Source: Petrotoga sp. UBA5851 (GTDB taxonomy: Bacteria; Thermotogota; Thermotogae; Petrotogales; Petrotogaceae). Taken from it: DNA of 13,620 bases. The translations under genes were made by a program, and so were the position numbers. The stretch is from assembly GCA_002431635.1 (NCBI GenBank), contig DJGH01000072.1, positions 176,188-189,807 on the forward strand, read 5' to 3'. Positions 1-8,093 of this stretch are shown here, one piece after another (the first letter of the stretch is position 1; every line of letters starts with the position of its first letter). The notes under the pieces are model-generated. The model did not search any database. It was not told where the DNA came from and was given only the letters and a program-made list of their open reading frames with translations.

Positions 1-9
1 CATTTTATT

Positions 10-600
10 TTATCCGTATATTTTTTTTATCTTTTCCATAAGTTCTATAAAAGCCTGAGCCCTGTGACTGCATTTGTTTTTAAACTCAGCCGGAAGTTGT
101 CCGAAAGATTTCGTTTCACCCTGTGGGATAAAAATGGGATCGTATCCGAATCCTCCGCTTCCTGCAATCTGCATGCCAATACTTCCGTAAACACGTGCTT
201 CATAAGAAATAAGTGTACACGAATGTGGATCATAAAAAGTAGCTGCACAAGCAAAATAAGCCTGTCGATCGCTTATACCGTCCATCTTGGTCAGAATACT
301 CTGCATCTTTTCTTCAAAAGAGCTGTCTGCCATATATCTGGCAGAATATATTCCAGGAAACCCGTCCAGTGCCCTTATACACAGTCCAGAATCATCAGCC
401 ATCACTTTCTGGTTTAGCATATTCCCTACAGTAACGGCTTTTATAACAGAATTTTCTATAAAGGTATTTCCTGTTTCATCTACATCAGGATTATCCTGCA
501 TGGAATACACCTGCGCATACTCTTTTATTATCTCGGATACTTCAGCAACTTTGTGCTTGCTTGTCGTGGCAAGTATTATCTTAAACCTTTCCAAAATCAT
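10..600 (-). CDS. rdgB: RdgB/HAM1-type non-canonical purine NTP pyrophosphatase
   Basis: This enzyme hydrolyses dITP, ITP and XTP to monophosphates plus pyrophosphate, keeping deaminated purines out of DNA and RNA (family knowledge). The 196-residue length fits the family. Visible motifs are the N-terminal ATTSKHK (11-17), ADDSGL (68-73), GFPGIYSARY (80-89), GSGGFGYDPIF (147-157) and KNKCSHRAQA (174-183). The usual substrate-loop pattern is T-x-N-x-x-K, but here the Asn position is Ser14, a mild deviation. The ATG overlaps the rpe stop as ATGA, and an AAAGGCGG ribosome-binding site lies within the rpe end, so translation is probably coupled. It is the last complete gene of the leftward unit within the window. 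Confidence 0.95.
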   Translation of the reverse strand: MILERFKIILATTSKHKVAEVSEIIKEYAQVYSMQDNPDVDETGNTFIENSVIKAVTVGNMLNQKVMADDSGLCIRALDGFPGIYSARYMADSSFEEKMQSILTKMDGISDRQAYFACAATFYDPHSCTLISYEARVYGSIGMQIAGSGGFGYDPIFIPQGETKSFGQLPAEFKNKCSHRAQAFIELMEKIKKIYG

Positions 601-1244
601 TCTACCGCCTTTCGAAGCTCCTGTAATGCAGCCTGAGGATCCTGTGCATGAAAAACAGCCGCTCCCAGGACGAATGATGATGCTCCGGCATCATAGAGCT
701 TTTGTATATTTCCGGAGTTAACTCCTCCATCTACCATTATTTCGATATTGCAGTCCATTATCCCGCATAGTCCAGCCAGCCTCGCAACCTTCTGTACAGA
801 AGTTTCTATAAACTTCTGTCCTGTAAAACCAGGATTTACGCTCATTATAAGCACTGTATCCAGATAAGGAAGTATCTCCTGAAGAACAGCAACCGGAGTC
901 GATGGATTTAAGGAAACCCCAGCCTTACAGCCTTTTTCTTTTATCATGTTTATTACTCTGTGAAGATGAACCGTCGATTCATAGTGGACTGTAACTGCAT
1001 CAGACAGTTCACAGAACCTATCAATGTATCTTTCTGGACTTTCTATCATAAGATGAGTATCAAAAAACATATCTGTATTTTCCCTGACTGATTTTATCAC
1101 AGGAAATCCAAAGGATATATTCGGAACAAAAAAACCGTCCATAACGTCCAGATGAAGTCCGTCAGATATCTTTTCTATTTTTCGGATATCTCCGGATAGA
1201 TCAAAAAAGTTCGCTGCCAGTAAAGAAGGAAAAAACTTTACCAT
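597..1244 (-). CDS. rpe: Ribulose-phosphate 3-epimerase
   Basis: This TIM-barrel enzyme interconverts D-ribulose 5-phosphate and D-xylulose 5-phosphate in the pentose phosphate pathway. The 215 residues match the usual length. Metal ligands and catalytic residues expected for the family are present: His31 and Asp33 in LHLDVMDG, His64 in DTHLMI, and Asp172 in MVDGG. The phosphate-binding stretches SLNPSTP and MSVNPGFTGQKF (134-145) are also intact. The ATG at 1244 follows a GGTGAG ribosome-binding site and overlaps the end of rsgA by 7 nt. The rsgA-rpe neighbourhood is common in Firmicutes. No oddities were seen. Confidence 0.97.
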   Translation of the reverse strand: MVKFFPSLLAANFFDLSGDIRKIEKISDGLHLDVMDGFFVPNISFGFPVIKSVRENTDMFFDTHLMIESPERYIDRFCELSDAVTVHYESTVHLHRVINMIKEKGCKAGVSLNPSTPVAVLQEILPYLDTVLIMSVNPGFTGQKFIETSVQKVARLAGLCGIMDCNIEIMVDGGVNSGNIQKLYDAGASSFVLGAAVFHAQDPQAALQELRKAVE

Positions 1245-2140
1245 TTTTTCTCACCGCTTTCTTTTATTTCTTTGTATATACTCAAGTAGTTATTGTATCT
1301 TTCAGACGATATTTCTTTTTCCTGAACAGCCTGTTTTACAGCACAACCAGGTTCATTTATATGTATACAATCATTAAATGCACAGTATGGTTCATATATT
1401 CTGAATTCTGGAAAAAAATCTTTAAGTGTCGCACATTCAAAGTTTCTGAGTTCAAGATTCGCAAAACCAGGTGTATCTGCTAGAAATCCGCCGAATGAAA
1501 AGGCTATCAGCTCTGAAAAGGTTGTGGTATGCCTTCCGCGTTTGAGCCTGTCAGATATCTCGTTAACCTTTAAGTTTAAAGTACTGTCAAGTTTATTTAT
1601 CAGACTAGATTTCCCCACTCCGGACATACCGGCTGTGGTGGTTATCTTACCGCAAAGTGTACTGCGCACTTCTTCAATTCCTATATCCTGTTTGACCGAT
1701 ACAGTTATTACTTTAAGTATTTTTGAGTATGTAGCCACAAACTTATCCAGCAGTTCTTTTTCCTGAACTGTCTGCAGCAGGTCTATTTTGTTTACAACAA
1801 TCACACAGTCAAGTCTCTGTTTTTGAACCTGCATTAGAAACTTATCAACTATAATGTTATCTACCGGGGGATTTTTTACAGTAGTTATAAGCACCACCTG
1901 ATCAACATTGGCTATTTTAGGTCTATAAAGCTCGTTTTTCCTCGGAAGAATATTCTCAACTTTTGCATATTCAGCATTGGCCTCGCAAGAGTACTCTATA
2001 TAATCTCCCACAACGGGTCTTATCCGCTGCTGCTTAAACTTACCGGGCAGAACACATTCCAACCGTTTGTTCGTCTGAATGTCAACCGCTGAAACCATGT
2101 TTGAATGAAACCTTATCACAACCGCTTTTTCCCAGGACAC
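1238..2140 (-). CDS. rsgA: Small ribosomal subunit biogenesis GTPase RsgA (YjeQ/YloQ)
   Basis: RsgA is a circularly permuted GTPase that tests and releases factors from the maturing 30S subunit. The 300 residues show the diagnostic order: an N-terminal OB-fold (about 1-70), the G4 motif NKID (117-120) placed before the P-loop GMSGVGKSS (171-179), then G3 DTPG (222-225), and a C-terminal zinc knuckle with Cys253, Cys258, His260 and Cys266. The chosen start is GTG at 2140, because a GAGGGGTG ribosome-binding site precedes it at suitable spacing and it lies 3 nt after the PASTA gene stop. The next in-frame ATG would remove the first strand of the OB-fold. In many Firmicutes the gene directly upstream is the kinase prkC; here it is a PASTA-only protein. 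Confidence 0.97.
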   Translation of the reverse strand: MSWEKAVVIRFHSNMVSAVDIQTNKRLECVLPGKFKQQRIRPVVGDYIEYSCEANAEYAKVENILPRKNELYRPKIANVDQVVLITTVKNPPVDNIIVDKFLMQVQKQRLDCVIVVNKIDLLQTVQEKELLDKFVATYSKILKVITVSVKQDIGIEEVRSTLCGKITTTAGMSGVGKSSLINKLDSTLNLKVNEISDRLKRGRHTTTFSELIAFSFGGFLADTPGFANLELRNFECATLKDFFPEFRIYEPYCAFNDCIHINEPGCAVKQAVQEKEISSERYNNYLSIYKEIKESGEKKW

Positions 2141-2143
2141 TCG

Positions 2144-2641
2144 TCACCCCTCGTAGACACCGATTATAAGTTTTATAGTATTTTTATTCAAATCTTCTCC
2201 TACATTCGGAGACATTTCAAGAACGATACCGTGCTTGGTGCTGTCACTGGTTCTTATCTTCTGAACAGTGTATGATATCTTGTACTGAACAAGAAACTGA
2301 TCCGCAACCTCAAGCGGTACACCTATAAGGTCTGGAACCTTTTGTAAATCAATGCTTCTTAGCTGTATCAGAACATGATGACCTTTTTTTACTTTCACTC
2401 CGGCTTTAGGATCAGTGTAAAGAACTGTATCTCCGGTTCCGTCCACAACCGGTATAAGCCCTTTTTCTTTAAGAGCCTGAATACCAACATCCTTACTCTC
2501 GCCTATAAGGTAGGGAACCTCAACTTTTTTTGCCGAACTGGTATAAACCATCATTATAAGTATCGAAAGAATTCCTGCGGCAAAAAGCCCGAAAATAACC
2601 ATCAAAATATGGATTATCCCTTTAAGAATTCCTTTTTTCAT
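2144..2641 (-). CDS. Small membrane-anchored protein with two PASTA domains (no kinase domain)
   Basis: This 165-residue protein has a short basic N-terminus (MKKGILKG), one transmembrane helix at about residues 9-33, and two PASTA-like domains at about 40-94 (starting KVEVPYLIGE) and 101-161 (starting KVPDLIGVPL). The predicted topology is cytoplasmic tail inside, PASTA domains outside. PASTA domains in PrkC/StkP kinases and PBPs sense or bind peptidoglycan fragments, so a cell-envelope role is an inference. The rlmN-to-rsgA slot normally holds stp and prkC in Firmicutes. This gene resembles the outer half of PrkC without the kinase half. ATG at 2641 is preferred over the adjacent GTG at 2644 because AGAGGTG lies 4 nt upstream of the ATG. 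It overlaps the rlmN end by 20 nt. Confidence 0.88.
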   Translation of the reverse strand: MKKGILKGIIHILMVIFGLFAAGILSILIMMVYTSSAKKVEVPYLIGESKDVGIQALKEKGLIPVVDGTGDTVLYTDPKAGVKVKKGHHVLIQLRSIDLQKVPDLIGVPLEVADQFLVQYKISYTVQKIRTSDSTKHGIVLEMSPNVGEDLNKNTIKLIIGVYEG

Positions 2642-3686
2642 CACGCACCTCTGTACGTTCTATATTCCGCTTTCTGAGCTGACCACAAGCAGCATCGATA
2701 TCTGTGCCTCTCTCTGCTCTTAAACTGACTTCAAATCCTTTGTTCCTGAGTTCCTCCGCAAACTTAATCATAAAAGGCCTTGACGGTCTTTCATAACCTT
2801 TCGGATTTGGATTGACAGGTATCAGATTTATCATAACCTTCAGCCCCTCAAGAAGTGTTGCAAGCTCAATGGCATCTTCCTTGGTTTCATTGAAGTTTCT
2901 TATAAGCGTATACTCTATGGTCACCCTATTTTTTGTTTTCTTCTGATAATTTCTGCAGGCCTGCATAACCTCTTCAACAGGATACTTTGAATTTACAGGC
3001 ATTATTCTATCTCTTTTCTGATTATTGGAAGCATGAAGAGAAAGTGATAACCTTATGTCAAGCTTTACATCTCCAAGTTCTTCTATCTTATCGGCTATTC
3101 CTGATGTAGAAATAGTAATATGTCGTGCCCCTATGTTTCTATAATTTTCTTCATTCATTATCCTTATGGATTTCATTGTATTATCGTAATTTAAAAGCGG
3201 CTCTCCCATTCCCATAAAAACTATGTTATTTATATTTAGATCCTTTGCTTTTTCCATTGCAAGAACCTGTGAAACAATCTCGCCGCTGGTTAGGTTCCTT
3301 GTGAATCCACCCTTGCCAGTCCAGCAGAAGCTGCACTTAAGAGGACAGCCAACCTGAGAAGATATACAGGCGGAAACTCTGTTGGCATAATACATGATTA
3401 CCGATTCAACCTTGGCTCCATCCATAAACTGAAGAAGAAACTTTATAGTACCGTCAACTTTTGATACCTGCATATCCACAATCTCCGGAATACCTATATA
3501 AAGGCGCTCTTCCAGCTTGTCCTTAACCTGCTGGGAAAGATTTGTCATCTCCGAGAATGTAAATACATGTTTTTTGTATATCCAGTCAGCAACCTGTTTG
3601 GTTCTAAACTTTTCTATGTTGAGTTCATTTTTTAAAAAAATTTCCAGTTCCTCATATTCAAAATCCAGTATATTTTTCTTAGTCAT
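2622..3686 (-). CDS. rlmN: Dual-specificity 23S rRNA/tRNA adenine-C2 methyltransferase RlmN
   Basis: RlmN is a radical-SAM enzyme that methylates C2 of A2503 in 23S rRNA and A37 of some tRNAs. The 354 residues are full length. The [4Fe-4S] cluster motif C-x3-C-x2-C is Cys114, Cys118 and Cys121, within GCPLKCSFCWTG. The methyl-carrying cysteine of the family corresponds to Cys334 in ACGQLR near the C-terminus. GMGEPLLNYDN is the conserved SAM-contact segment. The residue after the third cluster cysteine is Trp, where small residues are more usual; this site varies in the family. The ATG at 3686 follows a strong GGAGG site. The gene overlaps the end of rsmB by 8 nt. Confidence 0.97.
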   Translation of the reverse strand: MTKKNILDFEYEELEIFLKNELNIEKFRTKQVADWIYKKHVFTFSEMTNLSQQVKDKLEERLYIGIPEIVDMQVSKVDGTIKFLLQFMDGAKVESVIMYYANRVSACISSQVGCPLKCSFCWTGKGGFTRNLTSGEIVSQVLAMEKAKDLNINNIVFMGMGEPLLNYDNTMKSIRIMNEENYRNIGARHITISTSGIADKIEELGDVKLDIRLSLSLHASNNQKRDRIMPVNSKYPVEEVMQACRNYQKKTKNRVTIEYTLIRNFNETKEDAIELATLLEGLKVMINLIPVNPNPKGYERPSRPFMIKFAEELRNKGFEVSLRAERGTDIDAACGQLRKRNIERTEVRDEKRNS

Positions 3687-4980
3687 TCTTTTCCTCCGTT
3701 TTTAACGTTTCTTTTCTGAACACTGCAATATAAAAAGGTATCAATCCTTCATCCTGGAATATGTACGCACCGTAGCCATCAAAGTGACATTTTACTCCAA
3801 GACTGGCGAGTCTTTCTCTCAAATCCAAAAAACATACATCAAAACTGTTTTTTAGCCATTTCATGTTTCCTGTATTTTCTTCCCATGACAAAGTGCAAGT
3901 CGAATAAACTATCTCCCCTTTGACCTTTATGCTATTCATAACATTAGAAAGAATTTTTTTCTGTATCATGGCATACCTGTCAAAATCTTCTTTTTTTACT
4001 CTGAAAAGTACTTCTGGATGAGCATACGCAGTTCCAAGAGAAGTACATGGTACATCAAGCATCAGCCTGTCATATTCACAAACATCTTTGAACTCTGACG
4101 CATCACTGAGCTGTGCAAAAACATTTGTAATCCCATGCCTCTTACAATTGGCAGAAACAGCTTCCAATCTTGAAATATCGTTGTCAACAGCTTTTATAGT
4201 ACCTGTATTTTTCATTAGCTCGGCAGAAAAAGTGCATTTGCCTCCCGGAGCCGAACAAAGGTCAAGCAGATGTTCCCCTACCTGTGGGTTCAAGATAACA
4301 GGAACCAGCTGAGAGGATTCATTCTGTATATAAAAATAGCCTTTTCTGTATAATTCTGTTTCTTCAAGTGCCAAAGAGTCTTCATTAATATAAATGCCAT
4401 ATGGAGAGTACTTTGCAGCTTGCGCAGCAATTTTTGAGTCTGCCAGCATCTGTAAAAGCTCTTCACGTGAAGTTTTTAATGAATTAACCCTTATACTTCT
4501 GCGTGGCGCCGTTGTATTAAACCTTATTATAGAAGAAGAAAAAGTATGTTTTTTTCTTAAATATTCATAGAGCCATTTAGGAAGAAGATACTTGACATTT
4601 TCCGGCTCACCGCCCAAAGTATCCTTCGTTCTTATGTAACTTCTGAGTACTGCATTTATAAAAGATTTGTTTTTCTTATTGGAAACAAGTGAAACTGTCT
4701 CGTAAACTGCAGCATGCTCGTCAAAACCAGATATTAACTGATAAAACCCCAGCCTCAGCAACCAAAGTGAGGCCGGAGTAAGATCTTTAGGTTTGTCAAC
4801 AAATTTGGATATCAGCCAGTCCTCTTTGGCAATATTTCTTATACTTCCCCAAACCAAAGATTTAAAAAGGCCAAAACTCCTTTCATCAAGCATAGTTCGT
4901 GCTTGTTTCACATTTTCATTGGATATGGTTTCTTTCTTTTCATACTGCCTGAGCAGTTTATACGCCAATTCTCTTTCCAT
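3679..4980 (-). CDS. rsmB: 16S rRNA (cytosine-967-C5)-methyltransferase RsmB
   Basis: RsmB uses SAM to make m5C in 16S rRNA. The protein has an N-terminal NusB-like RNA-binding helical domain (about 1-130) and a C-terminal Rossmann methyltransferase domain. Motif I is LDLCSAPGGK (239-248), with an acidic AVDND following. Motif IV is LDVPCTSLG with Cys312, and motif VI is YSTCT with the catalytic Cys362. Motif IV differs slightly from the usual D-A-P-C-S-G pattern. The frame is open to a TTG at 5010, but I chose ATG at 4980. It starts 1 nt after the upstream yugP stop, has AGAAGAGA upstream, and begins like family members (MERELAYKLL). This gives 433 residues. Confidence 0.95.
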   Translation of the reverse strand: MERELAYKLLRQYEKKETISNENVKQARTMLDERSFGLFKSLVWGSIRNIAKEDWLISKFVDKPKDLTPASLWLLRLGFYQLISGFDEHAAVYETVSLVSNKKNKSFINAVLRSYIRTKDTLGGEPENVKYLLPKWLYEYLRKKHTFSSSIIRFNTTAPRRSIRVNSLKTSREELLQMLADSKIAAQAAKYSPYGIYINEDSLALEETELYRKGYFYIQNESSQLVPVILNPQVGEHLLDLCSAPGGKCTFSAELMKNTGTIKAVDNDISRLEAVSANCKRHGITNVFAQLSDASEFKDVCEYDRLMLDVPCTSLGTAYAHPEVLFRVKKEDFDRYAMIQKKILSNVMNSIKVKGEIVYSTCTLSWEENTGNMKWLKNSFDVCFLDLRERLASLGVKCHFDGYGAYIFQDEGLIPFYIAVFRKETLKTEEKND

Positions 4981-4981
4981 T

Positions 4982-5668
4982 TTAATCTCTTCTGTCAAAA
5001 GCACCTGCAATCAAAACCATTCTCAAAAGTTGTGAAATAGCCATGAATGCTGCTGCAACATATGTCATAGCGGCTGCATTGAGCACCTTTTTGGCTTGTT
5101 CTACTTCAGAAGACGGCATTCCGACTACCGGAAGCATCTTTATAGCTCTTTTGCTGGCATCAAACTCCACCGGCAGCGTAATAATGGTAAATAAGACCAC
5201 GAATATAAAAAGAAATATACCAGCCTTAAGCAACAGCGGAGTAGAAAATATCAGACCCATAAAAAATATCACCCATGAGAGCGTTGAACCCATGTTGGCA
5301 AGTGGAACAGAAATATTTCTTATCATCAAGGGCTGATAGTTCTTGGCATGCTGTATAGCATGTCCGACTTCGTGGGCAACTACACCTAAAGCCGCCACCG
5401 ATAAAGAACCATATGTAGATTTCGAAAGTCTTAGAACTTTTGAAGACGGATCATAATGATCAGAAAGAAAACCATTCACAAACTCTACCTTTACATCGTA
5501 AAGTCCGGCTGAATCAAGCAATCTCCTGGCAAATGCAGCGCCCGTCTCTCCAAGAGTGGATCTTTTTTTGGAATATGTATTGAATGTCGACTGAACTGAT
5601 ATCTGTGCCCAAAGAGTCAGAAAAAATGCAGGTATAAGAATCAAAAACGACGGATCATACCAGAACAT
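4982..5668 (-). CDS. YugP-type membrane zinc metallopeptidase
   Basis: This is a membrane protein of the neutral zinc metallopeptidase family typified by Bacillus YugP (Zn_peptidase_2). The 228 residues hold an N-terminal membrane helix (about 6-22), the zinc motif HEVGHAIQH (99-107), then hydrophobic helices at about 122-144, 146-167 and 200-220. The segment PVEFDASKRA after the third helix is a conserved family feature and probably supplies a further acidic metal ligand. Its substrate is unknown. ATG at 5668 is chosen because GGAGGTGA lies 8 nt upstream; the upstream in-frame GTG at 5677 falls inside that ribosome-binding site. A position next to rsmB is typical in Firmicutes. Confidence 0.9.
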   Translation of the reverse strand: MFWYDPSFLILIPAFFLTLWAQISVQSTFNTYSKKRSTLGETGAAFARRLLDSAGLYDVKVEFVNGFLSDHYDPSSKVLRLSKSTYGSLSVAALGVVAHEVGHAIQHAKNYQPLMIRNISVPLANMGSTLSWVIFFMGLIFSTPLLLKAGIFLFIFVVLFTIITLPVEFDASKRAIKMLPVVGMPSSEVEQAKKVLNAAAMTYVAAAFMAISQLLRMVLIAGAFDRRD

Positions 5669-5703
5669 ACTATTCACCTCCGATTTATTTTTTAAAATTA
5701 TTT

Positions 5704-6885
5704 TCAGAATTCTTCAAGGTTTTCAACTCTTATAAAATAATGCTTAAGATACTCGGTTTCGAATATATTGTATATAAGAGGGTGATCAGGAGACTGCATA
5801 CCCCTGTATACAACCGTGAGCTTCTTTCCCGTATCCTGGGCAGCCTCGAAGATAATCTTCCTGAAATCTTCTTCATATACAATCTGTGTACATGAAGAAG
5901 TACAGAGATAGCCTCCGCTGCGCGTTATCTTCATTGCCCTCAGATTAAGCTCTTTATAGCCTTTTATAGCATTTGCCTTGGAGTCTCTGGACTTGGCGAG
6001 GGATGGAGGATCTATTACAGTTATATCATAATATCTGCTGGTATCGTCAAGAACTCTGAGATAATCAAAAGTATTTGCATTGACAAGCTCATACCTATCT
6101 GCTGAAAACTTGTTCAGCTTAAGAGTTTCTTCAAGTATTTTGAGAGCTCTTTCTGAATAATCTATAAAAGTAACAAACTTAGCTCCTCCCTTTAGAGAAT
6201 GTATGCCAAAATTGCCTGTATAAGCAAAAGCATCTAACACTTTTTTGTTTGATGCATATTTGGCTATGTTCTGTGCATTGATACGCTGATCCAGAAAAAA
6301 ACCCGTCTTCTGACCCTGCACATCACATATGAACTTCACACCTTCGATCGAAAATTCAATCAATTCCGGCCCATTTGCATATACCCAGCCTTGGTATGGT
6401 GCGAACTTTTCCTTCTGGGCGCTCCGTTCATCATCCTTTTCATATATTCCTTTAGGATTAATTATTCTTACTATACTCTCGATGATATCGTCTTTATGTT
6501 CATATATTCCCAGAGTGTTTATCTGAAAAATAACATAATCATCAAATCTGTCTATGACCAGCCCCGGAAGACCGTCAGATTCGGCAAAGACAAGTCTATA
6601 GGTATTTGATCCGGGAAAAAGCGATTTTCTGTATTCGTACGCTTTCAATATTTTTTTATAAAAGAACTCCTTATCTATCTCTTCGTTTTTTCTAGTCAGA
6701 ATCCTTATTCTTATAACCGAATTGGGATTATAGTACCCCTTACCTATAAAGTTCCTTCCAAAAAACACACTGAGTATATCTCCTTCTTTTACTCCCGGTT
6801 CTACCGATTCTATCTCGTTTTCGTAAATCCATGGATGACCGTTAAGCACCCTCGACTTTATATCTTTCCTCAAATGAGCAATCAT
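5704..6885 (-). CDS. RlmI-type class I SAM-dependent rRNA (cytosine-C5) methyltransferase
   Basis: The 393-residue protein matches the RlmI/YwbD family, whose E. coli member makes m5C1962 in 23S rRNA. It begins with a PUA RNA-binding domain (about 1-70, including NGHPWIYENEI), continues with a central segment (FAESDGLPGLVIDR and GQKTGFFLDQR), and ends in a Rossmann methyltransferase domain. Motif I is VLDAFAYTGNFG (216-227), motif IV is DPPS (292-295), and SSCT follows near the C-terminus. ATG at 6885 is used rather than TTG at 6891 because it forms an ATGA overlap with the alcohol dehydrogenase stop and has AAGGAGGT six bases upstream. The target position in this organism is inferred, so no symbol is given. 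Confidence 0.93.
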   Translation of the reverse strand: MIAHLRKDIKSRVLNGHPWIYENEIESVEPGVKEGDILSVFFGRNFIGKGYYNPNSVIRIRILTRKNEEIDKEFFYKKILKAYEYRKSLFPGSNTYRLVFAESDGLPGLVIDRFDDYVIFQINTLGIYEHKDDIIESIVRIINPKGIYEKDDERSAQKEKFAPYQGWVYANGPELIEFSIEGVKFICDVQGQKTGFFLDQRINAQNIAKYASNKKVLDAFAYTGNFGIHSLKGGAKFVTFIDYSERALKILEETLKLNKFSADRYELVNANTFDYLRVLDDTSRYYDITVIDPPSLAKSRDSKANAIKGYKELNLRAMKITRSGGYLCTSSCTQIVYEEDFRKIIFEAAQDTGKKLTVVYRGMQSPDHPLIYNIFETEYLKHYFIRVENLEEF

Positions 6886-8003
6886 CCACAAACCTCCTTA
6901 TATATGGATATTATATCTTCATACGTTATGTTACCAGGAGTAACGGAGACATGCATTGATTTTGCCACAAACTGTGAAAAATCGACTAAATCCTTTTCGG
7001 AAAGTTTTGGAATATTCTTATAAACTCCCAATTTTTCAAGGAAATCATCAAACTTATCTACTGATTTAAAACTATCCTTAAAAATACCCAGCTTTTCAGG
7101 ATTAGTCTTTTCAGCCTTACGAAGAACACTGGGCAAGAAAATTATAGTTGCAACTCCGTGTCTTAGCCCGTAAAAAGTTGTCATGTTATATCCGAAGGAG
7201 TGAGGCAAAACCGTTCCTGTCTGCGATATAACCATACCTCCAAGCATTGATGCCAGAGATAGAGCCTGTCTGCACTCATACTTTTCTTCTTCAGATAAAA
7301 CTGAAGAAGAGTTCACAAGCTTAGGAAGATTTTCTTTTATCAGCTCAATAGCCTTTGCGGCATAAAGATCAGTGAGAATTGTAGACTTCAGCGACAATGA
7401 TCCTTCTATACTGTGAGAAAGAGCATCACAGGCTGTAGTTATTGTAAGCTCGGATGAAAGATTAAGGGTATATTTGGGATCTATAAAGCTTATATCGGGA
7501 AAAATCACATCACTTTTAAAACTTTTTTTCCTGTTTTCAGGAGAGTTCAGAACGGAAAATTCTGTTACTTCGCTTCCTGTTCCGCTGGTAGTAGGAATTG
7601 CAACTATCGGAAGTGCTATGTCAAAATCACCGTCAAACAGATCCTCTATCTTCATAAATGGATTGGCAATTAGTACTGCAACTGCCTTTGCTGCATCAAT
7701 AGGACTTCCTCCTCCGATACCTATTACAAAATCAGCATCATTTTCAAGCCCAAACTCCACAGCTTTTTGAACCGAAGAAAACGATGGATTTTCTTCAATT
7801 TGATCATACAAAACAGATTCTATATTCAGTTTATTTAAAACTTCAACGGTTTCATCATAAGCCCCGCAGGCTTTAGCTGATTTTCGTCCGCTTATTATAA
7901 GAGCTTTCTCACCTAAACTGCTTAAAGTGGCATAGTTATTATTAAGACAGTCTTTGCCGAAAAAAACTCTTGTCGGAATAAAATAAGAAAAGGCATATGG
8001 CAT
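6882..8003 (-). CDS. Iron-containing (group III) alcohol dehydrogenase
   Basis: This 373-residue NAD(P)-dependent dehydrogenase has the nucleotide-binding motif GIGGGSPIDAAK (95-106) and PTTSGTGSEVT (137-147). The metal ligands read as Asp193 and His197 in CDALSHSIE, His268 in VLPHSFGY, and His282 in LRHGVAT. The 14-residue spacing between the last two matches the ligand spacing I recall for FucO-like enzymes. The second His that FucO has four residues after the third ligand is Tyr272 here. Substrate cannot be told from sequence; a fermentative aldehyde/alcohol role is likely. ATG at 8003 has a GGGGGGAG ribosome-binding site six bases upstream. It is the first gene of the leftward unit and has no evident link to its RNA-modification neighbours. 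Confidence 0.93.
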   Translation of the reverse strand: MPYAFSYFIPTRVFFGKDCLNNNYATLSSLGEKALIISGRKSAKACGAYDETVEVLNKLNIESVLYDQIEENPSFSSVQKAVEFGLENDADFVIGIGGGSPIDAAKAVAVLIANPFMKIEDLFDGDFDIALPIVAIPTTSGTGSEVTEFSVLNSPENRKKSFKSDVIFPDISFIDPKYTLNLSSELTITTACDALSHSIEGSLSLKSTILTDLYAAKAIELIKENLPKLVNSSSVLSEEEKYECRQALSLASMLGGMVISQTGTVLPHSFGYNMTTFYGLRHGVATIIFLPSVLRKAEKTNPEKLGIFKDSFKSVDKFDDFLEKLGVYKNIPKLSEKDLVDFSQFVAKSMHVSVTPGNITYEDIISIYKEVCG

Positions 8004-8033
8004 TCGATACTCCCCCCTTATATAGTTTAATCT

Positions 8034-8042
8034 ATTTTAACA
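8034..8042 (-). promoter_or_regulatory. Candidate extended -10 promoter for the leftward unit
   Basis: On the minus strand this reads TGTTAAAAT, a TG-n-TAAAAT extended -10, about 30 bases upstream of the dehydrogenase ATG. No good -35 box was found at 16-18 bases. The only intergenic space ahead of the nine-gene unit is here, so a promoter is expected, but the exact site is inferred. Confidence 0.4.
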
Positions 8043-8084
8043 TGATTTTGTTTAAGAAATTTTACAGAAAAAGATAAATTCTAC

Positions 8085-8093
8085 TGTTATAAT
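8085..8093 (+). promoter_or_regulatory. Candidate extended -10 promoter for ychF-tmcAL-guaA
   Basis: The sequence TGTTATAAT is a perfect TG-n-TATAAT extended -10 element, 44 bases upstream of the ychF ATG. A TTTACA at 8061-8066 resembles a -35 box, but the 21-base spacing is too long, so the extended -10 probably carries the activity. It is divergent from the leftward promoter in the same 134-base gap. Confidence 0.55.

Noticed and set aside
1..3. CAT at the left edge could be the ATG of a further minus-strand gene after rdgB
   Set aside because: Only the start codon would be visible, and the upstream ribosome-binding site is weak, so no gene can be supported.
287..721. Plus-strand open frame opposite rdgB and rpe
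   Set aside because: It is a shadow of two well-recognised genes on the other strand.
3320..3345. Trp following the RlmN cluster motif as a sign of altered function
   Set aside because: That position varies among RlmN proteins I recall, while all cluster and catalytic cysteines are present.
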